A DNA stretch of 34,493 bases from SAR116 cluster bacterium AG-313-A07 (GTDB lineage: Bacteria; Pseudomonadota; Alphaproteobacteria; Thalassobaculales; Thalassobaculaceae): the NCBI GenBank assembly GCA_003284265.1, contig QBVV01000023.1, forward strand, positions 1-34,493. The letters run 5' to 3'. A model generated the notes under the pieces. It was not told the origin of the DNA, did not search any database, and was given only the letters and a program-made list of their open reading frames with translations. A program made the position numbers and the translations under genes. The stretch's first letter is position 1; every line of letters starts with the position of its first letter. Below are positions 23,720-31,512 of the stretch, piece after piece.

Positions 23720-24982
23720 TTAGATCTTAGAAAATACAAGGGATGCATTGGTTCCACCGAATCCAAACGAATTGGAAAGCACAGACGTTATAGTTCTTTC
23801 TTGGGCTGTATGAGGAACAAGATTAATATTTTGGCAACCATCAGACGGTGAGTGCAAATTTAATGTAGGTGGAGCGATTCCATTATTCATAGCAAGAATA
23901 GAAAAAATGGCTTCAACGCTGCCTGCTGCTCCTAACAAATGTCCAATTGATGATTTTGTGGAGGACATCGCTATATCCTCCAAGTGCTGCCCAAAAAGAC
24001 GACTTACAGCTCCGAGCTCAATCATATCGCCTAATGGCGTGGAAGTGCCATGGGCATTGATGTAATCGATATCGGATGGATTTAATTGTGCTCGTCTAAG
24101 AGCATTTTTCATCGATCTGAATGCGCCGTCGCCGTCATCAGCAGGAGCTGTTATATGATGCGCATCACCTGACAATCCATATCCGACGATCTCAGCAAAA
24201 ATATTTGCGCCCCTTTTCTTAGCGTGCTCATATTCCTCCATAACCACTATGCCGGCACCTTCGCCCATCACAAACCCATCACGATCCTCGTCCCACGGCC
24301 TCGAAGCAGATTCGGGTTCATCATTGAAACCAGTGGATAACGCTCTCGCGGCCGAAAAACCGGCAAACCCAAGTCGGTTCACTGCAGCTTCAGCCCCCCC
24401 CGCTATCATTACATCAGCATCATCCAGCATAATCAATCTAGCCGCATCTCCTATAGCGTGGGCCCCAGTTGAACATGCTGTAACAACAGCGTGGTTAGGC
24501 CCCTTAAAACCAAACTTAATAGATACCTGACCAGAAACTAAATTTATTAAAGCCGCTGGAATAAAAAATGGGGAAATTCGTCTTGGGCCAGCTTCATTTA
24601 ATTTAATAGCATTATCATTAATTTGCTGCAGACCACCAATTCCAGAGCCAATTATCACGCCCGTCCTATTCTGATCTTCAGGGGTTTTCGCTATCCAACC
24701 AGAATTTTCGACGGCCTGCGACGCTGCAACCATTCCCAAGAGGATGAATCTATCGATCTTCCGTTGTTCCTTTGGTTCCAACCAATCGTCGGGACAAAAC
24801 AGACCGAGATCTGTGGCACCCTCCGGAACAGTACCGGCGATCTTTGCAGGCAAATCTTTCACATCAAATTGCGTGACGTCGGTTATTCCCGACTCACCAT
24901 TAATGAGACGGTCCCAAGTCACACTCGCATTTGCTCCGAGCGGAGTTACAAGACCTATACCGGTAACAACAACGCGTCTCAT
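23720..24982 (-). CDS. fabF: beta-ketoacyl-ACP synthase II
   Basis: This is a 420-aa condensing enzyme of type II fatty acid synthesis that elongates acyl-ACP with malonyl-ACP. The catalytic triad is visible: cysteine in VTACSTGAHAIGD near residue 169, histidine in NAHGTSTPLGD near 308, and histidine in SSTKSSIGHLLGAAGS near 345. The C-terminal SNSFGFGGTNASLVF is standard. The start ATG 24982 has GGTG seven bases upstream, and that site abuts a large inverted repeat. It is read in the order fabD-fabG-acpP-fabF-mltG. Confidence 0.97.
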   Translation of the reverse strand: MRRVVVTGIGLVTPLGANASVTWDRLINGESGITDVTQFDVKDLPAKIAGTVPEGATDLGLFCPDDWLEPKEQRKIDRFILLGMVAASQAVENSGWIAKTPEDQNRTGVIIGSGIGGLQQINDNAIKLNEAGPRRISPFFIPAALINLVSGQVSIKFGFKGPNHAVVTACSTGAHAIGDAARLIMLDDADVMIAGGAEAAVNRLGFAGFSAARALSTGFNDEPESASRPWDEDRDGFVMGEGAGIVVMEEYEHAKKRGANIFAEIVGYGLSGDAHHITAPADDGDGAFRSMKNALRRAQLNPSDIDYINAHGTSTPLGDMIELGAVSRLFGQHLEDIAMSSTKSSIGHLLGAAGSVEAIFSILAMNNGIAPPTLNLHSPSDGCQNINLVPHTAQERTITSVLSNSFGFGGTNASLVFSKI

Positions 24983-24993
24983 CTCACATCACC

Positions 24994-25032
24994 TAAAATT
25001 AATTGTTCCAAATAGAACGATAATTAATTTTA
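24994..25032 (-). repeat. long AT-rich inverted repeat between acpP and fabF
   Basis: Eleven-base perfect arms TAAAATTAATT (24994-25004) and AATTAATTTTA (25022-25032) enclose an inner GTTC/GAAC pair (25005-25008 with 25015-25018). The loop is six bases and there is a three-base bulge on one side. In the mRNA this forms a stem-loop whose base touches the fabF ribosome binding site. It is not followed by a T-tract, so it is not a standard terminator. Confidence 0.7.
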
Positions 25033-25045
25033 TCCTAACTAAAAG

Positions 25046-25279
25046 TTACGATGCGCCTTCTATGAATGTTATCGCATCTTTAACGGTAACAATCTTTTCT
25101 GCTGCATCATCAGGAATTTCAACACCAAACTCTTCCTCAAAGGCCATAACCAATTCAACGTTATCTAGGCTATCCGCACCTAAATCGTCTATAAAACTGG
25201 CTGTATCTGTTACCTTATCGGCCTCTACACCTAAGTGCTCAACAACAATAGCCTTAACTTTCTCTGCAACGTCACTCAT
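25046..25279 (-). CDS. acpP: acyl carrier protein
   Basis: This is a 77-aa acidic four-helix carrier that holds fatty acyl intermediates on phosphopantetheine. The attachment serine is Ser37 in [19 protein letters not shown]. The length and helix pattern are standard, with an Asn in place of the frequent Thr after DSLD. ATG 25279 is chosen because AGGA sits seven bases upstream and the protein then begins MSDVAEKVK, as usual. The GTG just before it would have too short a spacing. It is separated from fabG by 197 bases with its own predicted promoter, fitting its need for very high expression. Confidence 0.96.
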   Translation of the reverse strand: MSDVAEKVKAIVVEHLGVEADKVTDTASFIDDLGADSLDNVELVMAFEEEFGVEIPDDAAEKIVTVKDAITFIEGAS

Positions 25280-25333
25280 CACTATGTCCTCGATTTAAAC
25301 TGTTAATTACGACCGACCGATTTTCAACAGATC

Positions 25334-25380
25334 TAGTATTGATAAATCGAATACTAATCGACCCCCTGATTTTCAGTCAA
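25334..25380 (-). promoter_or_regulatory. candidate acpP promoter with overlapping inverted repeat
   Basis: On the minus strand, TTGACT (25380-25375) and TAGTAT (25356-25351) are separated by 18 bases, about 70 bases before acpP. A perfect 7-bp inverted repeat, TAGTATT (25334-25340) and AATACTA (25350-25356), spans the -10 and the expected start point. It could be an operator. The 12-base palindrome TTGGGTACCCAA at 25461-25472 lies just after the fabG stop. Confidence 0.5.
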
Positions 25381-25479
25381 TCACCAAAATTGTTCGGGGG
25401 ATAACACATTTACTACATATATGCCAGCTTCCTAATAAAAAACTATTCCTTCAATATAACTTGGGTACCCAAACGAGTC

Positions 25480-26220
25480 TTAATACATCGCCATACCCCC
25501 ATTAACGTGTAAGGTTACGCCTGTCACATAAGCTGCCTCATCAGATGCCAGATATATTACGGAGGCTGCTATCTCCTCCGGGCTCCCAAGCCGGCCTAAC
25601 GGTATCGTGGATAAAAGCCTCGCCGATTGATCCTCGTTCAAATCATCCGTCATGGTTGTTTGGATCATTCCAGGAGCAATAACATTAACCGTAATACCTC
25701 GAGTAGCCACCTCCTGCGCCAATGCCTTTGAAAACCCAATCATACCGGCTTTGGCAGCTGCGTAATTGGCCTGTCCGGGGTTTCCAGTCGCACCAACAAC
25801 GGAGGATATGCCAATTATTCGCCCCCAACGGCGTTTCATCATACCACGCATGAGTCCTTGAATAATTTTATACCCAGCAAATAAGTTTACATCTAAAACT
25901 TGGTTCCACTCTTCGTCCTTCATCCTTACAAGTAAGTTATCACGGACAATGCCAGCATTATTAATAACAATATCGACACCGTCAGTCGAGATATCGCTTA
26001 TTTGCTTGATTAACGACTCAATGGAACTCTTATCACTTAGGTCTGCTGCAATAGAATGCGCGCGATCAGATAATTCATGAGCCAATTCATTCAGAGCGCC
26101 TTGCCTAGTTCCGGATAAGATCACTTCGGCTCCCTGAGAATGAAGCGCCCGTGCAATAGCTGAGCCTATTCCACCAGTAGCTCCTGTAATCAAAGCTGTT
26201 TTTCCATCAAGATTGAACAT
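25480..26220 (-). CDS. fabG: 3-oxoacyl-ACP reductase
   Basis: This is a 246-aa short-chain dehydrogenase that reduces beta-ketoacyl-ACP with NADPH in fatty acid elongation. It has TGATGGIGSAIARAL (cofactor glycine motif) near residue 12, NNAGIVRDNLLVRM near 86, the catalytic Ser in GISSVVGATGNPGQANYAAAKAGMIGF with the Tyr-x3-Lys of the active site, and ITVNVIAPGMIQTTMT. The C-terminal YVTGVTLHVNGGMAMY is the classic FabG ending. It follows fabD by two bases and is clearly cotranscribed with it. Confidence 0.97.
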   Translation of the reverse strand: MFNLDGKTALITGATGGIGSAIARALHSQGAEVILSGTRQGALNELAHELSDRAHSIAADLSDKSSIESLIKQISDISTDGVDIVINNAGIVRDNLLVRMKDEEWNQVLDVNLFAGYKIIQGLMRGMMKRRWGRIIGISSVVGATGNPGQANYAAAKAGMIGFSKALAQEVATRGITVNVIAPGMIQTTMTDDLNEDQSARLLSTIPLGRLGSPEEIAASVIYLASDEAAYVTGVTLHVNGGMAMY

Positions 26221-26222
26221 AT

Positions 26223-27194
26223 TTACTCTCCTGACTCTATTTTTTTCAAAAACTCATCTATTTCGTTCCACTCAGCGATAGATAACGATATTAATTCTTT
26301 ATCGATTCTTTTATTCATACCCGACAATATTTTTCCAGCACCGATTTCTACTAGAGATGATATGTTTTGTTTCGATAACCATAGCACTGTTTCACGCCAC
26401 CGGACTAGGCTAGTGACCTGTTCTACCAGCGAGTTTCGAATGTCTGATGGATCTCCACTCCCAACCAAAGCAGAGACATTCGCTACCAATGGAATATCAG
26501 GACTATTTATAACAGTTGTTTCCAATGCAGCAGCCATAACTTCCGCAGCTGGTTTCATCATAGAGCAATGGAAAGGTGCACTCACAGGTAAAGACATCGC
26601 TTTCCTAACTCCAAAATCTGAAGACATATTAATCGCTTCATTAACTGCCTTTGCTTCACCACTGATCACAATCTGCCCCGGCGCGTTATCATTGGCAATT
26701 TCGCATATTCCTATCTTACTCGCTTCATTAACCAGCTTGGTCACTACACCCATATCTGCTCCTAACAAAGCCGCCATTGCACCGTCTCCAACCGGAACAG
26801 CTGCCTGCATTGATTCTCCCCTTAACCGCAGTAATTTGGCGGCATCCCACAATGAGATAGCGTTTGCAGCAGCCAGAGCTGAATATTCACCTAGTGAATG
26901 TCCTGCAACATAATCGACTAGCTCATTAATTTTTTTTCGCGTTTCGGCCTCTATCACTCTGATGACAGCCAGACTATTCGCCATAAGCGCTGGTTGTGCA
27001 TTTTTAGTAAGAATTAATTCTTCTTCAGGACCTTCACACATGAGTTTAAAAAGTGGAGTCCCAAGAGCGTCATCGACTTCCTGAAAGACTTCCTTCGCCA
27101 CGGGATGCTGCTCAGCTAGTTTTTTGCCCATCCCCACATATTGCGAGCCCTGTCCAGGGAAAACCATAGCTCTATGTGTATTTTTAAATTCCAT
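26223..27194 (-). CDS. fabD: malonyl-CoA:ACP transacylase
   Basis: This is a 323-aa enzyme that loads malonyl groups onto ACP. It shows MVFPGQGSQYVGMG at the start, the nucleophile in VAGHSLGEYSALAA near residue 95, the active-site arginine in LRLRGESMQ, and the catalytic histidine in SAPFHCSMM near 208. It is the first gene of the fatty-acid group and divergent from rpsF across 271 bases. The ribosome binding site is AAGGA about six bases before ATG 27194. Confidence 0.96.
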   Translation of the reverse strand: MEFKNTHRAMVFPGQGSQYVGMGKKLAEQHPVAKEVFQEVDDALGTPLFKLMCEGPEEELILTKNAQPALMANSLAVIRVIEAETRKKINELVDYVAGHSLGEYSALAAANAISLWDAAKLLRLRGESMQAAVPVGDGAMAALLGADMGVVTKLVNEASKIGICEIANDNAPGQIVISGEAKAVNEAINMSSDFGVRKAMSLPVSAPFHCSMMKPAAEVMAAALETTVINSPDIPLVANVSALVGSGDPSDIRNSLVEQVTSLVRWRETVLWLSKQNISSLVEIGAGKILSGMNKRIDKELISLSIAEWNEIDEFLKKIESGE

Positions 27195-27230
27195 ATTATT
27201 TCCTTCAATAACCCGCCTATTTTTCAGACT

Positions 27231-27259
27231 AGCAGACTCAGCTATCCAGCATCTGTCAA
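27231..27259 (-). promoter_or_regulatory. candidate fabD promoter
   Basis: On the minus strand a consensus TTGACA (27259-27254), preceded by C as is common in alphaproteobacteria, is followed 17 bases later by TCTGCT (27236-27231). The -35 is strong and the -10 weak. It lies about 40 bases before the fabD start. Confidence 0.45.
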
Positions 27260-27311
27260 GACCGCCAGTTCCTCAAAAAGTAAGTTTATTAGAAATTTTC
27301 TCAACACTTCC

Positions 27312-27339
27312 TTGCTTAAGGTTCAATTTCCTGTATATT
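27312..27339 (+). promoter_or_regulatory. candidate promoter for the rpsF operon
   Basis: TTGCTT (27312-27317) and TATATT (27334-27339) are 16 bases apart. The implied transcript carries a leader of about 120 bases before rpsF, long enough for the hairpins listed next. Confidence 0.5.
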
Positions 27340-27406
27340 CCCGCTTCCTTATCATGAACATTCATCGTTCGGACAAGGGTACAACCGATTAATTCTTCAA
27401 CTCCTT

Positions 27407-27451
27407 GCCGGTAGCCCCGGCTTGGAATCGCTCAGGCGGTTTCCGATGAGC
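27407..27451 (+). promoter_or_regulatory. structured rpsF leader, possible S6:S18 autoregulatory element
   Basis: Two stems lie just before rpsF. The first is GCCGG (27407-27411) with CCGGC (27417-27421), loop TAGCC. The second is GCTC (27430-27433) with GAGC (27448-27451). It contains an inner CGG/CCG pair (27437-27439 with 27443-27445) around a TTT loop and an asymmetric internal loop (AGG opposite AT). The ribosome binding site AAGGAG follows at once. Known: the S6:S18 complex binds a CCG-containing hairpin in rpsF leaders of many bacteria and represses the operon. Whether this one matches that motif needs a covariance-model search. Confidence 0.4.
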
Positions 27452-27465
27452 CATAAGGAGCCAAA

Positions 27466-27921
27466 ATGACTTGTTACGAATGCGTTTACATAGCGCGTCA
27501 AGAGCTGACTACTGCACAGACTGATCAACTCTCTGACGAGCTTTCAGCAATTGTTACCAATAACTCAGGAAAAGTGAAAAACCGGGAATATTGGGGACTT
27601 AAGAACCTAGCCTATAAAATCAGAAAAAACCGGAAGGGACATTACACAATGTTCCATATAGAAGCCTCATCCGCCACCATGGCAGAGCTAGAACGAAACA
27701 TGGGGTTGAATGAAGATATTTTGCGCCATCTCACAATTAAATTAGAACAGTTCCCAGAAGGACAATCTGTGATGATGCATGCAAAATCCGATAGAGGTGA
27801 AAAAGGCAAAAGATCCGATAAATTTGAAGATCGTAATTCGAATGACGACTTCGGCGACTTAGATCGGCCTCTGGGGAACGGGCCAATTGAAAGCCTAGTT
27901 CCGAATGAAATAAGTGAATAA
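27466..27921 (+). CDS. rpsF: 30S ribosomal protein S6
   Basis: This is a 151-aa ribosomal protein that binds 16S rRNA with S18 in the platform of the small subunit. The first 95 residues form the S6 ferredoxin-like fold: YECVYIARQELTTAQTDQL, then NREYWGLKNLAYKIRKNRKGHYTMFHIEASSATMAELERNMGLNEDILRHLTIKLE. Beyond that comes a charged, probably disordered tail of about 50 residues, longer than in E. coli but common in alphaproteobacteria. AAGGAG lies six bases before the ATG. It heads rpsF-rpsR-DUF2232-rplI. Confidence 0.96.
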   Translation: MTCYECVYIARQELTTAQTDQLSDELSAIVTNNSGKVKNREYWGLKNLAYKIRKNRKGHYTMFHIEASSATMAELERNMGLNEDILRHLTIKLEQFPEGQSVMMHAKSDRGEKGKRSDKFEDRNSNDDFGDLDRPLGNGPIESLVPNEISE

Positions 27922-27933
27922 GGAGCTACGACA

Positions 27934-28188
27934 TTGACAACACTTTCAATATCCCGACCCGCTGTTCGCCGCCCTTTTACAAGGCGAAAAAAATCGTGTC
28001 CTTTTGCTAGTAAAGGAGCGCCAGAGATAGACTATAAAGACGTAAAACTACTGCAGAGGTTCATATCGGAGCGGGGAAAAATTGTACCTAGTCGGATAAC
28101 AGCCGTCTCGGCTAAAAAGCAACGGGAGCTATCAAAGGCGATAAAAAGAGCTCGATTCCTTGCTTTACTTCCATATCTATTGACTTAG
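27934..28188 (+). CDS. rpsR: 30S ribosomal protein S18
   Basis: This is an 84-aa basic protein that pairs with S6 on 16S rRNA. Family parts are [64 protein letters not shown]. The start is TTG at 27934 with AGGAG nine bases upstream. No in-frame ATG lies near, so the rare start is supported. The N-terminus is a little longer than usual. Confidence 0.95.
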   Translation: MTTLSISRPAVRRPFTRRKKSCPFASKGAPEIDYKDVKLLQRFISERGKIVPSRITAVSAKKQRELSKAIKRARFLALLPYLLT

Positions 28189-28232
28189 TAATCTTTATTT
28201 AGATAGGTGGTAGAGATAGCAGGCGATGCATC

Positions 28233-29213
28233 ATGAGAAACAATCTACTCTTAGCTGTAGGAACGGGTCTTTTGAGTGCCATATTACTGATGATAGCTGC
28301 TTCAGGGTCGCTAACGATAACAGTCCTAGCATATCTTACACCACTACCATTATTGATTTTAGGTTTAAGCGGGAAAAATTATTATGCAGGAGTAGCAGGA
28401 GCAGTAGCAGCCCTGCTATTATTCGTCATAACAACACCAACGGTAGCGGTAATTTACTTTTTTCTTGTGGTTCTACCCGTAACACTATTTTGCGACAGCG
28501 CAACTCAGATGCAGAGGCGCGCGAAATATCCTGGCGCCCCAGCGAACCTATCATCCGCCTCCGTCGGTCGTCTTTGTGCTCTAATATCTGCTACTCCAGC
28601 ACTTCTGTTGACAATGCTATTTTTATATTTTTTGTTTCAACAAAACGAAAACACACAAGCCGTACTTTCCAAAACAGCAGAATCAATCATGTTGACGTAC
28701 CAAAACGCCCTGATAGAGAAAAATATCGCTATAAGCCCCGAGGTTGGCAAACAACTTGTGTTGATAAAAAATACATTAGTAAATACAGCGCCCGCGCTGA
28801 TAGGCATTTTCTGGATGACTCTATTTTTGATAAATACGGTGATAGCCCGACATGTTTTAAATCGATTCACACAAACTTCTCCCGTTGCGTTCAAGTTGAG
28901 CCAAATAGAACTCCCACACTGGGTGATAATAACATTCATAAGCAGTGGTTTGATGGCGGCAGTGCTAGACGGAGAACTTGGTTTATATTCTACAAACTTA
29001 GCTGCGATAATAGCCTTTCCAATATTACTGTCAGGACTTGGGGTAATCCATCTAGCGACCGAAAAAACTGGTTACAAAAAAACTATTTTATGTTCAGTAT
29101 ATACAATAATATTAATAAGTCGGTGGGCCGCTCTGATGTTAGTTTTTATAGGGATGATTGACCACTTCATCAAAATTAAAGCAAAAATAGAGAGTCGTTC
29201 GGCTAAATTATGA
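28233..29213 (+). CDS. DUF2232-family multi-pass membrane protein
   Basis: This is a 326-aa inner-membrane protein of unknown function with about eight hydrophobic helices. The first lies at residues 4-24, several between 25 and 80 include short GVAGAVAA repeats, and a C-terminal set lies after residue 205. A polar stretch near 135-175 (NENTQAVLSKTAESIMLTYQNALIEKNI) is likely extracytoplasmic. The family (YybS-like, DUF2232) is found between rpsR and rplI in alphaproteobacteria, and this position is the main support. The start ATG 28233 has AGG about ten bases upstream. Link to ribosomes or membrane transport is unknown. Confidence 0.8.
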   Translation: MRNNLLLAVGTGLLSAILLMIAASGSLTITVLAYLTPLPLLILGLSGKNYYAGVAGAVAALLLFVITTPTVAVIYFFLVVLPVTLFCDSATQMQRRAKYPGAPANLSSASVGRLCALISATPALLLTMLFLYFLFQQNENTQAVLSKTAESIMLTYQNALIEKNIAISPEVGKQLVLIKNTLVNTAPALIGIFWMTLFLINTVIARHVLNRFTQTSPVAFKLSQIELPHWVIITFISSGLMAAVLDGELGLYSTNLAAIIAFPILLSGLGVIHLATEKTGYKKTILCSVYTIILISRWAALMLVFIGMIDHFIKIKAKIESRSAKL

Positions 29214-29279
29214 GATAAAAATAAGTGCAAACGAAATTATTTTATTAGATAAAACTATTAGTACCTACGGAGCAAAATA

Positions 29280-29819
29280 ATGGAAGTAATACTGCTGGAA
29301 AGAATAGAAAAACTTGGGCAAATGGGAGATGTTGTAAAAGTAAAACCTGGATTTGCAAGAAACTTTTTACTTCCCAAAAATAAAGCGCTGCGAAAAACAA
29401 AACAAAACCTAGAGCATTTTGAAAAACAAAAAGCACAACTTGAGGCCGATAATATAACTCATAAAAAGGAAGCATCTGAAGTTGGAACAAAACTGGACGG
29501 CCTTTCTGTTACAATAATTCGAGCCGCAGGAGAAAGTGGCCAACTATATGGATCCGTTACAAGCCGAGACATAGCAGAAGCCGTCTCAAAAAAGGGTATT
29601 AAAATTGCCAAAGAACAAATTACTCTTGATAGAGCTCTAAAAACACTTGGATTGGAACCCATTCGGGTCACACTGCACCCAGAAGTTTCTGTTGAGGTTG
29701 TTGCTAACATTGCTAGAACTGACGAAGAAGCCAAACAACAATTAAAACTTGGGCGAGCTGTAATCACCACGGAAGAAAGTGATTCAGAACCTTCCCCTGC
29801 CCGCGAAAACACCAATTAA
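29280..29819 (+). CDS. rplI: 50S ribosomal protein L9
   Basis: This is a 179-aa two-domain ribosomal protein. The N-terminal RNA-binding domain begins MEVILLERIEKLGQMGDVVKVKPGFARNFLLPKNKAL. A long exposed helix follows (about 43-75, rich in Lys/Glu). The C-terminal domain has IIRAAGESGQLYGSVTSRDIAEAVSKKGIKI and HPEVSVEVVANIARTDEEA. A charged tail of about 25 residues extends beyond the E. coli length. GGAG lies seven bases before the ATG. It ends the ribosomal-protein group and is followed by a 178-base gap before dnaB. Confidence 0.96.
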   Translation: MEVILLERIEKLGQMGDVVKVKPGFARNFLLPKNKALRKTKQNLEHFEKQKAQLEADNITHKKEASEVGTKLDGLSVTIIRAAGESGQLYGSVTSRDIAEAVSKKGIKIAKEQITLDRALKTLGLEPIRVTLHPEVSVEVVANIARTDEEAKQQLKLGRAVITTEESDSEPSPARENTN

Positions 29820-29897
29820 ACCGCGGGAGTTAAGGACACACAAAAAGTAACGACATTCTGTGATGATTTTTATTATTTTTTATCCCCGTTATTAACG

Positions 29898-29972
29898 CTA
29901 TCCACAACGCTTAAGATACTGTTTTGACTTGTGGTGTTGATTACTTGTTAGTTTTTTTTTCATGTGGATTAT
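29898..29972 (+). promoter_or_regulatory. dnaB upstream region with two DnaA-box-like 9-mers
   Basis: Between rplI and dnaB (29820-29997) two 9-mers each match the DnaA box TTATCCACA at 8 of 9 positions. These are CTATCCACA at 29898-29906 (plus) and TAATCCACA read on the minus strand at 29972-29964. A weak promoter pair, TTGTTA (29945-29950) and GATTAT (29967-29972), would place the second box on the -10. No Shine-Dalgarno is visible before the dnaB ATG. Confidence 0.35.
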
Positions 29973-29997
29973 TGCATAATCTGCTAATATTGTACTT

Positions 29998-31512
29998 ATG
30001 ACAATTGATGATCAAAATTCAAACGTAACTCCATTAGATGTCGGTGGGCCTATAGCTGAAACATATAGAGAAGTCCCCGGAAACATTGAAGCTGAGCAAG
30101 GGCTACTTGGAGCCATCCTTGTTAATAACCGGGCCTTTGAAAAAGTGGGTGACTTTTTGTCAGGAAAGCACTTCCTAGACCCTGTGCATGGGCGAATTTT
30201 TGAAGCATGCAGACGACTTATAGAACGCGGACAACTAGCTAACCCAATCACCCTTAAATCGCTTTTTGATCAAGACGATGCACTCAAGACTGCAGGAGGA
30301 GCCCAGTATCTGGTAACCTTAGCTGCATCATTGGTTACAGTTATCAATGCCGATGACTATGGCATCACAATTAAAGATGCTTTCCTGCGAAGAGAGTTAA
30401 TTGAACTTGGCGAACAAGTAGTTAATGAAGCATACTCGCACACATTAGAATTACCCGCGGCTCAGCAAATCGAGATTGCGGAGGGAAAGCTATTCTCTCT
30501 TGCCGAAACTGATAATATTGAGGGAGGCCTTCAAGGCTTTAACACTGCCTTAATTGAATCGATTCGCATGGCAGAAGCGGCTTACAAACGAGACGGCGGA
30601 TTGGCGGGTGTGGCTAGTAGATTTCAAGATCTTGACAGACAACTTGGTGGCTTTCATCCCTCGGATTTACTTATATTGGCCGGACGGCCCGCGATGGGAA
30701 AAACTGCTCTAGCTACAAACATCGCCTTTAATGTTGCAAAACATAATGATACCGATGGCTCGGACGAAAAAACTTGTGTGGCTTTTTTTTCTCTAGAGAT
30801 GTCGGCCGAACAATTAGCCACAAGAATTTTATCAGAAACCACTAATATCTCCTCTGAGAAGATTCGCCGCGGAGAACTATCCAGTAATGACTTCCAAAAG
30901 TTAGTGCAATCGAGCCAGGATATTGAATCAGCTCTTCTTTTTATCGATGACACTCCAGCTATAACTGTCTCAGCCCTTAGAACTCGAGCACGGCGCTTAA
31001 AGCGACAACACGGCCTTTCTCTCATAATTGTCGATTACCTACAACTTATGAGACCTTCTATTAATGATAAAGCCGACAATAGAGTTCAAGAAGTGTCGAT
31101 GATTACTCAAGGCCTTAAGGCTATAGCAAAAGAACTGGATGTTCCTGTTCTAGCATTATCACAACTCTCGAGAGCTGTTGAACAACGAGAAGATAAAAGG
31201 CCAGTTCTTGCGGACCTTAGAGAGTCCGGCTCTATCGAACAGGATGCGGATGTAGTTATGTTTGTATTCAGAGAAGAATATTATCTGGACAAAGCCGAAC
31301 CTGTTCAACGTCCCGAGGAAGGGAACGAACGCTATCATGAACGACATGATAAATGGATGGACCTTCGTAATAAGGCCCATGGAAAGGCAGAAGTGATTAT
31401 TGGAAAGCAACGTCACGGACCAACCGGAACTGTTACCATGCATTTTGATGGAGCGACAACTCGGTTCTCTGACTTTATCCCCGAAGACCGACTACCAGAT
31501 CGCCATCAGTAA
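29998..31512 (+). CDS. dnaB: replicative DNA helicase
   Basis: This is a 504-aa hexameric 5'-3' helicase that unwinds DNA ahead of the replisome. The N-terminal helical domain (about 25-125) begins VPGNIEAEQGLLGAILVNNRAFEKVGDFLSGKHF. The RecA-like domain carries Walker A GRPAMGKTAL near 228, FSLEMSAEQLATRIL, Walker B LIIVDYLQLM near 341, the LSQLSRAVEQREDKRPVLADLRESGSIEQDADVVMFVFREEYY block, and a late KQRHGPTGTV. No intein is seen. The ATG lacks a visible ribosome binding site. The stop overlaps the alr start by one base. Confidence 0.97.
   Translation: MTIDDQNSNVTPLDVGGPIAETYREVPGNIEAEQGLLGAILVNNRAFEKVGDFLSGKHFLDPVHGRIFEACRRLIERGQLANPITLKSLFDQDDALKTAGGAQYLVTLAASLVTVINADDYGITIKDAFLRRELIELGEQVVNEAYSHTLELPAAQQIEIAEGKLFSLAETDNIEGGLQGFNTALIESIRMAEAAYKRDGGLAGVASRFQDLDRQLGGFHPSDLLILAGRPAMGKTALATNIAFNVAKHNDTDGSDEKTCVAFFSLEMSAEQLATRILSETTNISSEKIRRGELSSNDFQKLVQSSQDIESALLFIDDTPAITVSALRTRARRLKRQHGLSLIIVDYLQLMRPSINDKADNRVQEVSMITQGLKAIAKELDVPVLALSQLSRAVEQREDKRPVLADLRESGSIEQDADVVMFVFREEYYLDKAEPVQRPEEGNERYHERHDKWMDLRNKAHGKAEVIIGKQRHGPTGTVTMHFDGATTRFSDFIPEDRLPDRHQ

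Noticed and set aside
24744..25298. 184-codon open frame on the plus strand across the fabF 5' end and acpP
   Set aside because: It runs antisense to two genes with full catalytic motifs, has low-complexity Ser/Thr/Ile content typical of a shadow frame, and no ribosome binding site.
25461..25472. TTGGGTACCCAA palindrome after fabG as an intrinsic terminator
   Set aside because: The stem would be only four pairs with a four-base loop, and the nearest T-run is about 17 bases further on.
26362..26913. 183-codon plus-strand frame inside fabD
   Set aside because: It is antisense to fabD, whose motifs (GHSLGEYSALAA, PFHCSMM) are intact, and it resembles no family I know.
28226..29161. 311-codon frame overlapping the DUF2232 gene on the same strand
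   Set aside because: The translation is Arg/Ser/Asn-rich with no hydrophobic pattern, whereas the chosen frame gives clean membrane helices at a conserved locus.
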